The notes: generated by a model not told the origin, from the letters alone. A DNA stretch of 64,000 nucleotides from Centroberyx gerrardi (GCF_048128805.1 NC_136012.1:13884225-13948224); one strand, 5' to 3'; counted from the stretch's first letter, positions 23,101 to 36,878 are shown. Made by a program: numbers and translations.

Positions 23101-26100
23101 ACCTAAAACCTCCTGGTATTGTGACCCACGGCCCGTTGGGAACATGTAGGAACACATCATATGCATGAGAACACAGGCTCTGCTAAACCCAATGCACAAA
23201 TCCATTAGGAGACATACTCCATGCTTTCTATTGTAGCAGCAGGCCCACAGTCTGATCCCTCCGTTGTAAAATGCATTGATGTGCGAGAGTTGTAGAAATT
23301 CCTCTGTGCACAGAAGGAGCTGTGTCCGACTTCAACCAATGGGGGGAAGCCATCGTGTCATGCCAGTAGTAGGCCGTATAATGTCCCATTGCTCATCCTT
23401 TTTGTGTTAACTACTTTTGTGGCAGCGTTCTGCTGTTGTGGAAATAATCCTCATCTTTCAGCATGAGAGTTTGTTTCTTGGAGGCCTTTCCTGCTCATAT
23501 ACCATTGAGATGAGATGGAAATAAGCAAGTATAAAATGCATCGCCGTGGAAACAGAAAGAGAAGAGTATCACGTCCTGAGACAACTTCAATTTTACGGCT
23601 ATAGCTTCCCTCTTGCTTGGTCCAGTTTTGGGCATGATGCATAAATACTCGATGGCATCAAGTGGATGCACTGCTGCTCTCTCAGACACACATTTACCAA
23701 GGCAGACACTGTATTTACAAAAATAAAACAATGCAATTTCTCATATGGAATTCTGACATATCCCAACATGACAGTCTGGAGGAATTTATGATGTGACTCA
23801 TGTTAACTGGCTCCAGAAAGCTTACCTGTAGGGCAGTGAGTAGCCAAAAGGGAGGCGTGCTGAGGTGAGGTGAGGGTAGAGAGAAACCCGGGGGAATGTT
23901 AAACACTTCTTGGAAACAGAACCACAGATGTATGTGAAATTGGAAAAATAAGCTCATGAGTTATGGGCCTGGCGGATTTTATAGAGCAGGTCTGAATGGA
24001 TGGATCATGCTGTCCTTGAATATAACAGTAAGACAAATGTCTCCACAAGCTATTGCCCTTACATTAGCTGACAGGCAGAATGACAGACTGAGCGGGCGGA
24101 CTAGTCACTTCAGGTATTCATTCTGCAGACCTTGCATTGTACTCTTGATTTACGGAATGAGTAATCTATGAGTTGTCACATTACATTTCACATTACATTT
24201 CTGTCAATATGTTGCATATGGCAAATGGCTTATGGCAAAGGAGGTAATGAACATTTTAAATCCGAGCCAGTATTTTTCAAATCTATCGGTCTCGAACAAG
24301 AGCTGTCTTTCATAAGTGTTAGAAAGTTACTTAAGGACTTCAAATTCTATGATAAATCGATTGTGTGTTATAGCCGGAAAGTGAACACCAATAAGCAGCT
24401 CCCCCTGATCTCTCTGCGTCAGACTGGCCATTTTCAGTCACATGAGTATTCATGTTGATAGATCTTCAGAGGCGCCAAGATGCCATCGGCGGAGAGAGAG
24501 AGAGAAGGCAGGGGGGCTTTTAGGGCGAGAGAGGTGGAGAGAGAGATCTAGGTAGAGAGCAAGAAAAAGAGAGTGAATGGTGGGTGGAGGAGGAAGAAGG
24601 ATGACCCCGCCATTACTCTGTGACTCTCTGGTGTGGTAGAGCCGACACTGTCATCTTCCCTGGAGCCCCTTTAGCCACTCATCTGTGGCTGACCTTGCAC
24701 TGGCATGTGGGCTGCTTCTTTTCCACATCAGAGCTGACAGTGACTGCATGGGGAATTGAAGAGTTTTGTGGCATTTTACTGTACCGCAACTCGACGGCAT
24801 CCGGCTCTATAGGCTCCTGACAGGATCCGTGATGCATTCAGATTCACATCTCTGTCTACAATCATCCTTTGAGTGTCTGAGGATTTAATTTTACTCAGAC
24901 ATCCAGGAGCCTAACTGAGCGCATCTGCAGCTATAGCAAAGCAGAATACAAAAATGAGCCAAAAGGATGATATGCAAGGAATGTTTAGAAACCTTTCAAA
25001 TTAGACATAGGGAATGTGTAGTCTCTTTAATATTCCACTAACAGTGCATCATATCAAGAATGTGTCACATTGACATCTTGCAGCCTCCCTGTGAGGTGAA
25101 CTGCTCATAGTTTGTTTGCTGGATGGAAGTTATGCTGGGAGGCTGTCAGAGCTCATCTCGGCTAGGGTGACATGCGCTCAGGCACACTTGCACTGTCACG
25201 AAATTACATCTCTGGCTCCTGATGCGTGTCATATCCCTCAGGCATTTGATAAGCAAGAAAGCTAGCTTTGTTTATCGTCTATTCCTCCCCTTTCATAATT
25301 TCTCCTAATCCTAAATCACTCAGGATCTGAAGGGGATCCTTAGGGCTTTGTACTTTTTTTGTCTGATAAATTGATACATGCAATACATCAAACTGTAAAA
25401 ACTGTTTTCTGTAACAGCAGAATTGACTGGAAACTATAAAAGAATTTTATACTGCAAACAACATAGCAGGTTGTTTTTTTTCTCCTTTAGACAAAGCTTG
25501 CTCTGATATATTTTTTTTATATTAAAACCAGAGAAAAAGCTTTCACAATCTTCCCAGTGTGTTTTGTGAGAGAAACATCGCTCAGAAGACAAGCCTGGGG
25601 GGGAAACAGCATCACAGTGAATTAAAATGGCCTACATTCCCACTAAGAAGGAACCCGAGATATACATACAGATTAGCACATTGTTCAGCAACACTGAGAC
25701 TATGGGCGGCATACTGCGCCATACCTTCTACTGCAGCTAAAGATGTTTCTGAATTGGCACTTACTCCAGTTTTACTATTCTCAGAGTCACTAAAGGGCTG
25801 AATAATGGTGTTAAATCCTTCATAATTGAGCCTGGCATTGCATGTCTCAATGGAATAAAAGGGTTTCAGTTTTAATCTAAAATTAGATGAAGGATTACAT
25901 TGAAGGGAAACAACCAACCTTAGGCTTTTACATCATTATTGTGGCATACAAGAGCGGAAAGACACAGTGGGATCAGAAAATAAATTTATTTGCTTGTCAG
26001 TATGTTGTTGACTTACTCATCATCTTCTATTTGTGCAAATACGCAGTGAGTCATTCTTGTGCATGTGATGTACACAGGCTGGGGTGTCGCCTGAAAAGTG

Positions 26101-26593
26101 ACATTCCCATCAAATGGAAATCGGAGGTGTATTCTTTCCCATCCAGCAAATAGGCTACACGGTATGTATTGACTTATAACTGTATTCACAGCTAACGTTG
26201 ACAGCACTACACTGCCAAGTCCTGACCACCCACGGTGCTCTGTAATGTTTTTTATGAATACTGACAATTTATCTGGATCTCCCTCGCCTGTTACCCAGTT
26301 AGTTGGTCTATGTTCTGCCTTTAAACAGAGTGAAGGGATGCTCTCACAATGGAGCTTAATGTACAAGTGGTATTAGTGCCACTGAATTGATGGTTTTCCT
26401 CACAGCACAGTGTACTGACATGGCAGAAGGGGATATGATGGCACGCACAGTGTCCTCTCAGATTATACCTTCACAACAGAAAAATGACACACTCTTCTCA
26501 TGAAAAGGCACTAGGTGAATCATCACATACATATCCACAATGAGGCTCTTAGTGAAAGTATTTCCGATTTCTGGTGACGTAGCTAAACACCAT
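20137..26593. other. Intergenic region between vma21 and mtnr1c
   Basis: An A-rich AAAAT tract lies at 20215-20285. A tRNA-derived SINE fragment is at about 21160-21310. GA-rich purine tracts are at 24490-24570. I found no further exon, RNA gene or long repeat here. Confidence 0.35.
21160..21310 (-). mobile_element. tRNA-derived SINE fragment
   Basis: Read on the minus strand, TGGCTCAGGGAGCTGGGGAA resembles a Pol III A box and GGGTTTGAATCCGGCTC a B box. The spacing of about 45 bases is tRNA-like. The same head (with GGAATCCGGCTC) occurs at 27.55 kb, which supports a dispersed SINE family. It is not a functional tRNA, because no closed cloverleaf or discriminator end follows. Confidence 0.55.
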
Positions 26594-29467
26594 TCATACA
26601 TTTATCTCCGCTACATTATTGTTTGTTAAAGCCGGTGATGGCTTGCTTTTCAGGCCCTCTGTAGCGCACCTAGAGGTCTCCATGAGAAGCAAGCGAGGGA
26701 TGCACAGCGCGAGGAGGATCGTCTTGTACTCTTTACGGAAGTTTTGGTTCAGCAGTCCGTATATGACAGCGTTGAGGCAGCTGTTGAAATACGCCATGAA
26801 GTAGCTCGTGACAAAGAGCCACTCGGGTATGTTGGGCGCCACCTTCGCCGGGTTGATGGCCACCGCCAGACCTATGAGGTTCAGCGGAGCCCAGCACACA
26901 GCAAACAACACAAACACCATAAACATAGTCAGGAAGTTCCTCACATCGCTAGGTTTCACTTTAGTCCTTTGCTCCGGTTTGACCCGATGCTTCACCTGAA
27001 TGACCAGGACCCATATCCTCATGTAGCAGTAGGACACCACCAGCAGCGGGATCAGAAAGTGAATGATCACCACAGACATGGTGTAGTACGTGCTGACCGT
27101 CTGGGCGAAGGTGCAGGAGTAGATGCGGGGGTCGTACTGCAGCGAGCCCACGAAGAAGTTGGGCACGGTGGCGAGGGCGGTGAGCAGCCAGGTGAGGCCC
27201 AGGTAGCAGCAGGTGTTCCTCAGGCTGTACAGGCGGTCGTAGTGCAGGCTGTGGCAGATGTAGCAGTAGCGGTTGATGGCGATGGCCGTGATGTTGAAGA
27301 TGGAGCCGATGACGCTGAGGCCCATGATGAAGCCGCTGGCCTGGCAGTGCAGGTCGCCCATGGTCCAGTCGTCGTAGAAGATGGCCATGAGGACCAGAGG
27401 GTAGGGGTACAGCGCCACCACCAGGTCCGCTACGGAGAGGCTCACCACGAAGATGTTCCCTGCAGAAACAGAAAAAGGATTGGATAACACACAAAACATG
27501 CCCCAAAGTACGGGGCGTCCTGCTGGATCAGTGGTCTAAGGCGTGTACCATCTAAACGTGACGTCCTGAGTTGGAATCCGGCTCAGGACCTTTATCGCAT
27601 GTCATCCCCTTCTTTCTCCCAGTCTTTCCCTACTTTGTACTATCCAATACAAGGCAAAAATACCGAAAAAATAATCTTAAAAAAAAAATGTCCCTAACTG
27701 GTCTATAATTAAGGCATACAGCACTCTTCTTTCACTTTCTGCCTCAGTTCAAACTCCTTCAAATGAACTAGGTCAATGGAGGTATAACTGTGACTTCCCG
27801 TCATAAAAGAGCAGCTTCAGCCTGTCCTTTGTGGCTTGGTTTGATGAGGCGTTCGCTATGTTCCTCGCTGCATGGATTTGGATCCCGGCGTATGCTTTGT
27901 TGTCACAGCTCTCTCAACACACAGCCCTTTTTCTTTGCACTGTAACTGTCATAAAACAAAACTTCTTTAGAAACTGAACTATTAGAAGTAGTGATTTCTC
28001 TAGATACAACATACAAGTTCATTCTGTTCTGAAATAACACAGATGAATTGCCAAGTCTGTATTTTACTGGCCCTGCCCATCTCAACAAAATGCTCATATT
28101 GGGTTATTTTCCAAATTTGTTTCAAAGTCTCCATTTGCCCTTAGGAAAACACAGTTAAACACTCCATTAAAGTTTAGAAAAACAGGACATGGGTGATTTC
28201 AGCGTCTGATTACATCCAAATAAGTTCCTTTCTTCCTGTGGTCTGAGCTGATGGCACTGTGACACTGGATCTCCTCAGAAGACATGAATCATACAAAATG
28301 ACGTCTAACATTGTTACAGTGTGGCTGCTCTGGGTGGGGGAAATAAAACAATACATCTTATACTAATGCCCTGTCAGATATGAAGATGGATAACAAAAAC
28401 ATGCAGTAAACTGCAATTCAATCAAATCTGTGTTGCAGCCAATTAAGGCTTTTGCTTCCTATAAGTTTCGATTGGATGCAATGCATTACAAATGTATTCT
28501 GTGTGAAAGCTGCTTAGTTTAGGGGTTAAACTCAGGAATGTAGCGAAGGTTTTACCCAACTAAACCCTGTTTATCCACTGTTATAAATATAGTATCCACC
28601 TTTTCACAATGACACAAATCTTTATGATATAAATTCTTAATATACCTTGTGATAAGTGACTTCTCATGTACTACATCACTGGCCAGAACGAGTATGTATA
28701 CATTTACTATATTTACTTCCGCCAAGGAGGTTATGTTTTCGGTGCCGTTTGTTTGTTTGTTTGTTTGTTTGTTTGTTTGTCTGTTAGCAGGATTACGGAA
28801 AAACTACTGGCCCGATTTTCATGAAACTTTGTGGAAGGGTGTAGCATGGGTCAAGGAAAAACCCATTAAATTTTGGAGCGGATCCAGATCCGACTCACGA
28901 ACAAGCAATAATAGAATGAACCTTGGCGGAGAGCGAACCTTGCGCTCTCCGAGTGCCCTTCTAGTTTCTGTAAGTAATTTATAAGGGAATATATAGTTGT
29001 TTTTTCAATGTGATATTGTATGTGTGTTTCGTTTCACTACTTTTGCATGTCAGGAGTTAATTCCAGGGTTGATATAACTGAAATTACCTCCTGAGGTAGA
29101 AATGTAAAGGCAAAAGGTTATTTGCTAAGCCAGTCAACAGCTGTAACAACAGAGTTGAGTGGCAGATATGATGGGAGTGGATTTAAAACACATGCTTGCC
29201 ATCAATCCCCGGTGTTCAAGGCCTATTATAATCTCTGCACCTCAGGGAGAACACAGCTATGCTGTTTAGTAACCAAAGCTAATTTTAACAAGATTTGATC
29301 CTGAGCGTATTTCATTTTAATCTGGTCATAACTGCATGTTTGTGTATGTACACTGTTACATGTACATGCCGTGCGATATGTGAATAGTTTTTTGGAAATT
29401 CTGACATTATATAAGTATTATGCATTGACATAGTGATGATCACTGCTGGGGTAAAGTCACTTTCACC

Positions 29468-29518
<51 letters not shown>

Positions 29519-30963
29519 CAGCTTTTTGACTGGAAATGTAGAAAATACAGTCAAGACTATGTATAATTCGCTCAGTAAATAGCCAATGAAAATAGTATCC
29601 TCGCCTATCTACAGTTCTGAATAGAAATAGTGGTAACACTTTACAATAAGGGTCACTAAGTTAAGGGTTAGTTAAGCATTAACTAACCCTTAATTATCAG
29701 TTAACTAATGTGTCTGGTAATCATTTACTAATGGTGTTCATGTTAACTAAGGTATTAATTTATACATTATTTAATAGTCATCTTTATAAACTATTAAATA
29801 ATGTATAAATTAATACCTTAGTTAACATGAACACCATTAGTAAATTACACATTAGTTAACTGTTAATTAAGGGTTATTATTATTATTATTATTGCTTATT
29901 AAGCATGAACTAACCCTTAACTTAGTGACCCTTATTGTAAAGTGTTACCGAAATAGTTTTAATGGTTTTATTTCTTATTTCTGTCCTTTTATGTATAACT
30001 TATTACTTTAATATAGATTGTACATAATATTTTTATGGCAAAGGTTTTTCAGATTTTTTTTTTTAATCAATTTGGAAAAAAATCCACTTCCTAATTTAAC
30101 TGAATTTAAAGTTCAAATTGAATTTAACATGGAGATGGTGCAGATATTCAGGGTGTGCGGCGGATTTTCAAGTCACCAGAACAACACAGCCCCTCTCTCA
30201 AGCCTGCTGAGATAAAAATAAAAGCATTTGTTCTTCATCCTAGAGTCAGCTCAGTGGGCAAATCTGTCAGATTGTATTTGTGACGCTCACAGTACTCGCT
30301 GTGTGCATTTGTCATCGTGCAGAGGTTTGATTCCACGCTGACATCATGCGGCTCTGTGTTATCGTGCGCGCTGGACAGGGCGCGCTACGGCGCTAGCTCT
30401 CCCCGGCTCAACCCTCTCGCTCCCCCTTATCGTCAAAGAGGATGAGGTAAGTGCTAATACACCGCTGAGAGGATCGCTTTGATGCCGCCAGACGAGTGTC
30501 TTTTTTTTTTTTGTCGGCATCCATTATTAAAACATTGAGTGGACCATTACCTCTTTCTGTTTAATTAAGCAACTTGGCCCGCCTGACGCTCATCACACCC
30601 AAACTCACAGCACTGAAAGGAGTGTTGTTTAAGTGTAAAACATCCAGCTGTACAAACATTAGAGGAGCATTCTCACGCCTGGATACCAGATATAGAGTCA
30701 TGCCCGCTGAGATCTTTGGGAGCTATTATTATCAGCGTGTCGAACAGAGCACTTTTCCAGCTTAACCTGAATGCTGATTGGTTAGTGGCCACCAGGGACA
30801 GCTGACTTGCCGCCTTTAACTTCTTTGACACCATTGGGTTTGTAATTAACTGGTCATATGCCCTCACAAAACTGTCAAGCATGGGAACTCTTCTAATAAA
30901 TCAAATGATTCTCTCTTTAAAATGTCTCCCCATAGTCAAGAGATCATCCCATGAATTGCCCCA

Positions 30964-31004
<41 letters not shown>

Positions 31005-34000
31005 TTTCCCTCTCTCTCTCTCTCTCTCTCTGTTTATGTCTGTCTGTCACACACACAAACAATTTTTGGCTGAAACATAAGACCCGACAGTGCAGCAGTG
31101 AACTATTTAGCTTTGCATAACTGAATAAGGGTAGTCGTCACCAAAATCATCCAGTGCACTCCAGGCCACGGCAGCCTCAAAAACATATTAAACAGAAGCT
31201 GCCTCTCAGCCTCGCTTAAAGCATAACAACCTGCATATGTATTAAAATAGGTGCAATGCCGTGTTGGCATATTTATGGCACATTTGTATGCTCTCTGAAT
31301 AGTTCTCAAACATAAAAAGAGCAATGCAGGGAAAGACGGGGGGGAGGAGGCCATGCTGCAATAAGAATAGGTATATAATGAAATGATAGCGCAAGAGATA
31401 AACAATCCAAAAGACAAAATGAAAGCCTGCCCGGTCGAGCGGATTTGCATTCCGACGACTTGCATGGCTGTGTGCACATATCAATCCCAAGGGCACATGT
31501 CCCTCTGTCAAACCCACTGTCTGTATCCCATCACATTCAAAGACCCAGAGTGGAAATCTGATCGGCAAAGCGGACTGGCAGGAATACCATCCTTTGATTC
31601 ATCCAGCTATATTTACACACCTTTGAAAGAAAGATTAAAAAAAAAACAACAAACGTGTAGGAGAGTGTTGGCATTGCTTGAATCCAATTGAATGTCAGCA
31701 CAAGGATTATTACTGCAAGTGCATATTCCAAATTAGATTACATTTGACTTACTCATATCATAAATAAGCAAAAATAACCTTTCGGCAAGGGCAAAACCCC
31801 TGATGAATTAGTAGTGACTACTTCATGAACTCATGTTCAAGGGGCCAGAGAATTTTTTGTAAGAAGTTTAACATTAAAACTGACACGAGCTGCCTTTGGT
31901 GATATAGCCTGCTGTGAGCCTAGCCAAAAACATCATCGTCATCATCAAAGGCCATCTACCAATCAGACCTCCTGTGTCTGAGAACATAAGACTCACTGGC
32001 CCTGAGAGAAATCAGCCCATCTGAACACAAGCTGCGGTTGGGCCAAGAAAGTTTCACTTGTTAGGACTAATCCTGGAAACATGTGAGCAAGATAGTGAAT
32101 TATGCAAACTTTAACAAGATGACAGCTCTCCTGCTGAAATGGAAGGAATAACAACATTTGAGACTTTCTAAGGAAAGTGCACTTCATTAGTTCACACCTG
32201 AATGTCACTTTGGTGCGGTCGTTTTTCAAAATTCTAACGCCTAATGATGCTTTACCTCTATGCTTATCACATTAGAAAATTAAATGTCATCCACTATTGA
32301 GCTGCTGGGACAAGAAGACAGGTTTAATGTAGTGTGCTAAGTGATATCCCCTGTGGCTGAACGCTGTCAATTTCATGGGCTTCTGACTTGAGTCAGTAAG
32401 TCCACCGACTCAATTAACTCCCACTGGACACTTCAGTGTTTAGGTTTTTAGGTTTTATTCTCGACTGTAGAGTGGACTGATGCGTGCCTTAGCAAAAATG
32501 AAGTCCATCCACAACCTCCAATCCCCAAATCTCCCTCATCCCCCCCGCCCGCCCCATCCAGCAACCCCAGCTCCTGTCACGGCCACACGTACACACTCAT
32601 TCTCATGCACACTCATTCTCTCTTTCTTTCCCCCATCTGCTGCCCCTCATCTTTTCTTCTCTCTCTCTCTTTCTCCATGAGTGCATATATTTTTAGTATG
32701 GTTAACCCCAGTGGGAAACTCTAGTGTTAACACTCTAATGGCAGCGTTTGTGTCATGCTCTACCCATCTGAGGATCCAATGAATAGATCCTATTGGATTT
32801 GCACGCTTCAGGGTACCTGTTAACCTGTGAAATCTGAACATTGCGTACCAATTGTCGCCAAATATGAGGAAACATAAGGGGACATAAACATATTTTTGGC
32901 ATTACTTTTAGCTCAGAGGATCCCACATGTACCAGCATCCACCAGCAACCAGTCAGGAGCTTGCAGTGCGACAACACTGCACCAGCGGATGGGCGAGGAT
33001 AGTGCAACTTTCAGAGAGAAAGACTGGGAGTGTGTGTGCGTATGCGTGCGTGCGTGCGTGTGTGTGTGTGTGTGTGTGCGTGTTCGTGTGTGTGTGCGTG
33101 TGTGGGAAAGGAGGGGGGTTAAGTGGTGAGTAGCAGAGGGACATATGAAGGCAGCGAGCAAGGAAACGGTGCTCAGGTGAAGCAGAGCAGAAAGGTCCTA
33201 CTGCTGTCTGTCTGTGAAGAGGCAAACCATCAGCTGAATAGGATGTAGAGCAGAAAGAGAGGAGGTGGGATGTTTTTAGCAATCTCCGCATGACACATTA
33301 GATCTCATGCAAGTGTGTGTGTGTGTGTATGCAATACAAGGAGGTACTATATCTAAATTATATACTATACCCCCATTATATGACTCACAAGGCAGTCTGT
33401 GGGCCCAGTTGAATGCAAAAGCTGTATTGTGTTGCGCCTACCAGCCCTTCACACAGCAACCATCCAGCTTACAAACCCATTTATTCTACAAGGAGAGCTC
33501 CCACAGCTGTTCGGTGGAAATAATACTTATTCAGTTGTGTTCATGTTTTCCTTTCGGAAACTCCCTACAATTAAACATTCATACATAGAGAGCCAACTCT
33601 ATAAATAGCTTGTTAAGAACAGAGAGGAGATTGTGGATGGGGTAGCAGTAGTGACAATTTCAGTCTCATAAGGACACACTTCAAGAAGAAAAGGGTTAGC
33701 ATGAGATAACACCGGAGGCTCTGAGCTTCAGCTGGAGTTGCTCTCAGCGTTCCAGGTTGCTTCTCACACATGCGGAGCAACAGGACACAACAACACCAGA
33801 TCTCCACTGTGGCCGAGTCTGCCAGTCGGTCCCATTAGAGGAGGACAGTGACACGAGATCTGTCATCAGTGCAGCGTCCATAGTCTGCCAGAGTGGACAC
33901 GGCTTTTGAACAGGCCATTTACTCCTGCTGTCTTGTTTGGGACCAGTCAACTGTAATCTTCTCAATGTACACCAGATAATCAAATTATTCTATGGGCTCC

Positions 34001-35840
34001 GTAACTTCTCGCCAAACTGCTTTTGGCTGCTGTGCCAAGAAAATGTTATGTAATGTCTTCGAAACTGTAATCAAAAGCTCATTATGCCAAATACTCAGGG
34101 ACCTAAACCCACCGCCTGATTCGCACGTTCTCATTAGCATCATGTTGTGATCATTGAGTTTAGTCGTTTGCCTCAGCAGAAGGGCTTCATTCTTGTATTT
34201 CAGCTATGCAGCTGTTGGGTTACGGTTTAATAGGCATGGTGTTTGCTCTGCAGGACCTCAAAGGGTAAAGCTGTACAATATTAAAGAACAGAATGCATTA
34301 TAATACATTCTGACCCGTCTTCAAAGCTTCTGTGCCTCTGGTAACTGCAGACATTTCAGAAACCACATCTCGGTTTTCTGTCTCTTCTGTAAAGATTAAG
34401 TAAGCGCATAGAAATCATGTGGTTCAATGGTACAAATGAAGTGAGAATAGCTGTTTGAGAAAATTGCCTGTGTATTTATGATCCTTGGAATTGGAATAAG
34501 AAAACACATTCTGTTTTGTTTTCTGACTGCTTCTTATGACATACTTACACATCACTGCAGGGCATCAATGCATAGAAGATTATTTCTGTGACTGCCCCCA
34601 TGACTTTTTATCTTTTGATATTTTTATGATTTGTCCATTCATCATCTTATCTTTTCTATATCAGGATAGGAAGCATCTTTTCTTTGGGATGGGTAGAAAC
34701 ATATACACAGTTTGTAACCCTTTATATGACTGATAATTGCATTTTTTTTTAAAAGGATAAAGGAAAATAGTAGGATGGGCTGTTTAGGTCATGGAAATAG
34801 ACTTAATGTACTCTCTCGTCTCCTAAATTGTACAGGGCGTTATGTGAGGGACTGACGTGGGACATTGACATGGAATCGGAGAGACCATAAAGAAATATGT
34901 TCTGCTTCACCTTCATAAGCACACTTTCATAACATAACACAATAAAATATGAGAGCGTGTGCCACATAAACCCATAGGAAAGGACGCAGAAGCCAGACAA
35001 AAGTATCTCTCACCTTGGGTGCTCATGGGACACTACAGGTCCTGATATAGGGATGTGATTTATCTGAGTTGGAAAACCAAGGATAAAGCCAGATGGAGGG
35101 AAGGGGTGTTATTATTTATGAAGAGATATGAAGGCAGACAGGCAAGGCTGTGGAGACTCCATCACTATCTCTGAGGCTGGAGGCTCACGTTAGATAGCAG
35201 CCCAACAACTCTACAGGCCAAGTCTGCACCTGATCCTCAAACACAGAGGTCACACCGCACATTATCATATCATATTTAATAAAAGCATGACTCATCTCGC
35301 ACAGGTGATTGAGGTAGAACCTGATTACACACGCAGAGAATTTGTTTTGTGTCCATGGCCAGATGTAAATGAATAAAGAAATAGTCAATTATTTAGCATA
35401 ATGTGAAGCAAAAAAAATAAAATTGAAATGATAAAATAAAAAAATATATATGATAACTTCAGTAAACAGCCATTGTTAGCCTGTTTCTCCCTCACTTAGA
35501 CTTATTCCACAGAGGTAATGTCTTGACCATCAAACCTGCCTTTTCCCATCTTCCATTTGCATCATTAAAAACAAGAAACAAATCAAGCGTTTCTTTGGTC
35601 CTGACAAAATTCAAACACACTTAACATTTTTTTTTTTTTCCCCAGCTCACCTGCATTCCTGAGCTTTTTGTTCCTGTACACAGACAGAATGACGAGGACA
35701 TTGCCCAGGATGTCTACCACTATGGTGAAGATCAGCACGCTGGCCAGCGCAGTGGACACTCCAGCGGAGGAGCTCTGCCCGCGGTCGCTCTCATTCTGGG
35801 ACAAACATTTGACGCCGCTCACGTTCGCCTCCAAATCCAT
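26594..35840 (-). CDS. mtnr1c: Melatonin receptor type 1C (Mel1c; GPR50 orthologue)
   Basis: Two minus-strand exons, 35840-35651 and 27459-26594, give 1056 coding bases and 351 residues. It is a Gi-coupled plasma-membrane melatonin receptor. The N-terminus has NVS and NES glycosylation sites. TM1 ends in [17 protein letters not shown] and the intron falls just there, as in all melatonin receptor genes. TM2 begins [20 protein letters not shown]. The first-loop Cys is near residue 102. [12 protein letters not shown] (from about 126) has the family NRY in place of DRY. TM7 has NAVIY in place of NPxxY. The start is chosen for the matching N-terminus. It has no long GPR50-type tail, so it should bind melatonin like other non-mammalian Mel1c. 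Intron 1 (27460-35650) holds several mobile elements. Vma21 next door is the same neighbour as in mammals. Confidence 0.94.
27515..27690 (+). mobile_element. tRNA-derived SINE in mtnr1c intron
   Basis: The head has GGATCAGTGGTCTAAGG (A-box-like) and GAGTTGGAATCCGGCTC (B-box-like), followed by a unique body and an A-rich tail near 27680. It sits only about 55 bases from exon 2, on the opposite strand to the gene. Confidence 0.55.
27826..27905 (+). mobile_element. Second tRNA-like SINE head in mtnr1c intron
   Basis: GTGGCTTGGTTTGATGAGG and GGATTTGGATCCCGGC resemble A and B boxes at tRNA-like spacing. It is shorter and more diverged than the SINE at 27515. Confidence 0.35.
28717..28975. mobile_element. 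Dispersed fish element with CCGCCAAGG/CCTTGGCGG ends
   Basis: Begins TTCCGCCAAGGAGGTTATG, has a (GTTT)n stretch at about 28748-28780, then AGGATTACGGAAAAACTACT and CCGATTTTCATGAAACTT, and ends CCTTGGCGGAG...CTCTCCGAGTGCCCTTCTAG. I recognise this as a very common interspersed repeat of aquatic animals. The protein-like frame across it has no meaning. Confidence 0.65.
29468..29517. repeat. (GATA)n microsatellite
   Basis: About 12 uninterrupted GATA units, directly left of a dispersed repeat copy that hosts the hairpin MITE at 29632. Confidence 0.9.
29521..29996. repeat. Dispersed repeat copy 1, interrupted by a MITE
   Basis: 29521-29631 plus 29950-29996 align with 36677-36827 (shared TGTAGAAAATACAGTCAAGA, CTCAGTAAATAGCC and TTTTAATGGTTTTATTTCTT). 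The second copy is uninterrupted and also adjoins a GATA tract. The family is unknown. Confidence 0.7.
29632..29949. mobile_element. 318-bp hairpin MITE with 8-bp target duplication (hAT-like)
   Basis: The first about 40 bases (from GGTAACACTTTACAATAAGG) are the exact reverse complement of the last about 40, and most of the element folds back on itself around a loop near 29785. It is flanked by GAAATAGT at 29624-29631 and 29950-29957, an 8-bp duplication as made by hAT transposases. The homologous locus at 36.7 kb has a single GAAATAGT (36780-36787) and no element, so this is an insertion with a visible empty site. It carries no coding capacity. Confidence 0.85.
30966..31031. repeat. (CT)n microsatellite in mtnr1c intron
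   Basis: A long CT run with two short interruptions (CCCTCTTTCCC). Confidence 0.9.
33031..33104. repeat. GT/GC microsatellite in mtnr1c intron
   Basis: Alternating GT with GCGT and TTCG interruptions. It produces Cys-Val and His-Thr frames on both strands that are not genes. Confidence 0.9.
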
Positions 35841-36676
35841 GTCCCCTCAGGATGCGGCGACCATCGCGCAAAGACTTTCGGTTCTACTGAGAAAACTTCA
35901 CGCTTAAGTGTTGAACTTTTACAGGGGCAAATAAGCCATCTCCCTCCGGCGCGAGGAGCAGCGGGGTGGACGCCGGGCGAACCCTAACCCCGCAGATACA
36001 CCCTGATGATAATGACGGTAATAGGCCTTGCGCAGGGAATTTTAAGTAGTTGGTTGGTGAAAAAGATCATGAAAGCTTGTAGCTGCCGTCCTCCGCCTCG
36101 TCCTTATGAAACACCAAAGGTCTTGTGCACACTGGTCCATACTAGCAGGAGAGCTCGTCCAGAGGCATGTGAGTGCTCTCCTGTGCGTAATGGAAATGTA
36201 GATGTGGAGCTCACACGGGGGCTACGGACCGGAGAGCCCTGCTTTTGCTTTCACAGGCTTTAATAACAACTACATTTGTGTTCCATTCTGCCTGCACGCA
36301 CGCGGATTAGGTCAGGTTTTAAATCTTTCCAGTCTGGTTTAAGATACTGAGCGTGTTCCATTAAAACTATATATAGCCTGAAATCTTTGCGTCCTGGCAG
36401 ACAGACCTCTTCCCCGACCGTTGTGCCAAATATCAGAAAGATCCTCACATAAGGCCAAACTCCACGTGAAGTTGGGAAGACTCATTTCTTTACACGGGCA
36501 GGCTTAAAGGATTTGAATTTGGCAGTTGCTGCCATTAACCACTTGCCGTGTTTTTCTTGTTCATCTTTTTCATCAATTTTTTTAGCCAAGCGCCTCTCAC
36601 CTCTATGCGCATGGAAATGGCGCCTTCGTGTGTCCAATGCTGACTGTTGCAAATACCAAACGTGCCTCCTCTAGCA

Positions 36677-36827
36677 GCTTTTTTTTGACTGAAAATGTAG
36701 AAAATACAGTCAAGACTCTGAGTCTAATTCTCTCAGTAAATAGCCAGTGAAAATAGTCTCCTATCTAGACTTTTGAATAGAAATAGTTTTAATGGTTTTA
36801 TTTCTTATTTCTGTACTTTTATGTATC
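36677..36827. repeat. Dispersed repeat copy 2 (empty-site copy)
   Basis: Homologous to 29521-29631 plus 29950-29996, without the MITE. It contains the single target sequence GAAATAGT at 36780-36787. A GATA tract follows at 36830. Confidence 0.7.
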
Positions 36828-36828
36828 C

Positions 36829-36829
<1 letters not shown>

Positions 36830-36877
<48 letters not shown>

Positions 36878-36878
36878 T

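Noticed and set aside
26744-27487. 247-residue open frame on the plus strand
   Set aside because: It is antisense to mtnr1c exon 2, is rich in His/Val/Asp from reversed GC-rich codons, and has no domain. The minus strand encodes a clear receptor.
27521-27600. Possible tRNA genes at 21.2 kb and 27.5 kb
   Set aside because: A and B box-like motifs are present, but no complete cloverleaf can be closed and an A-rich tail follows, so they are SINE heads.
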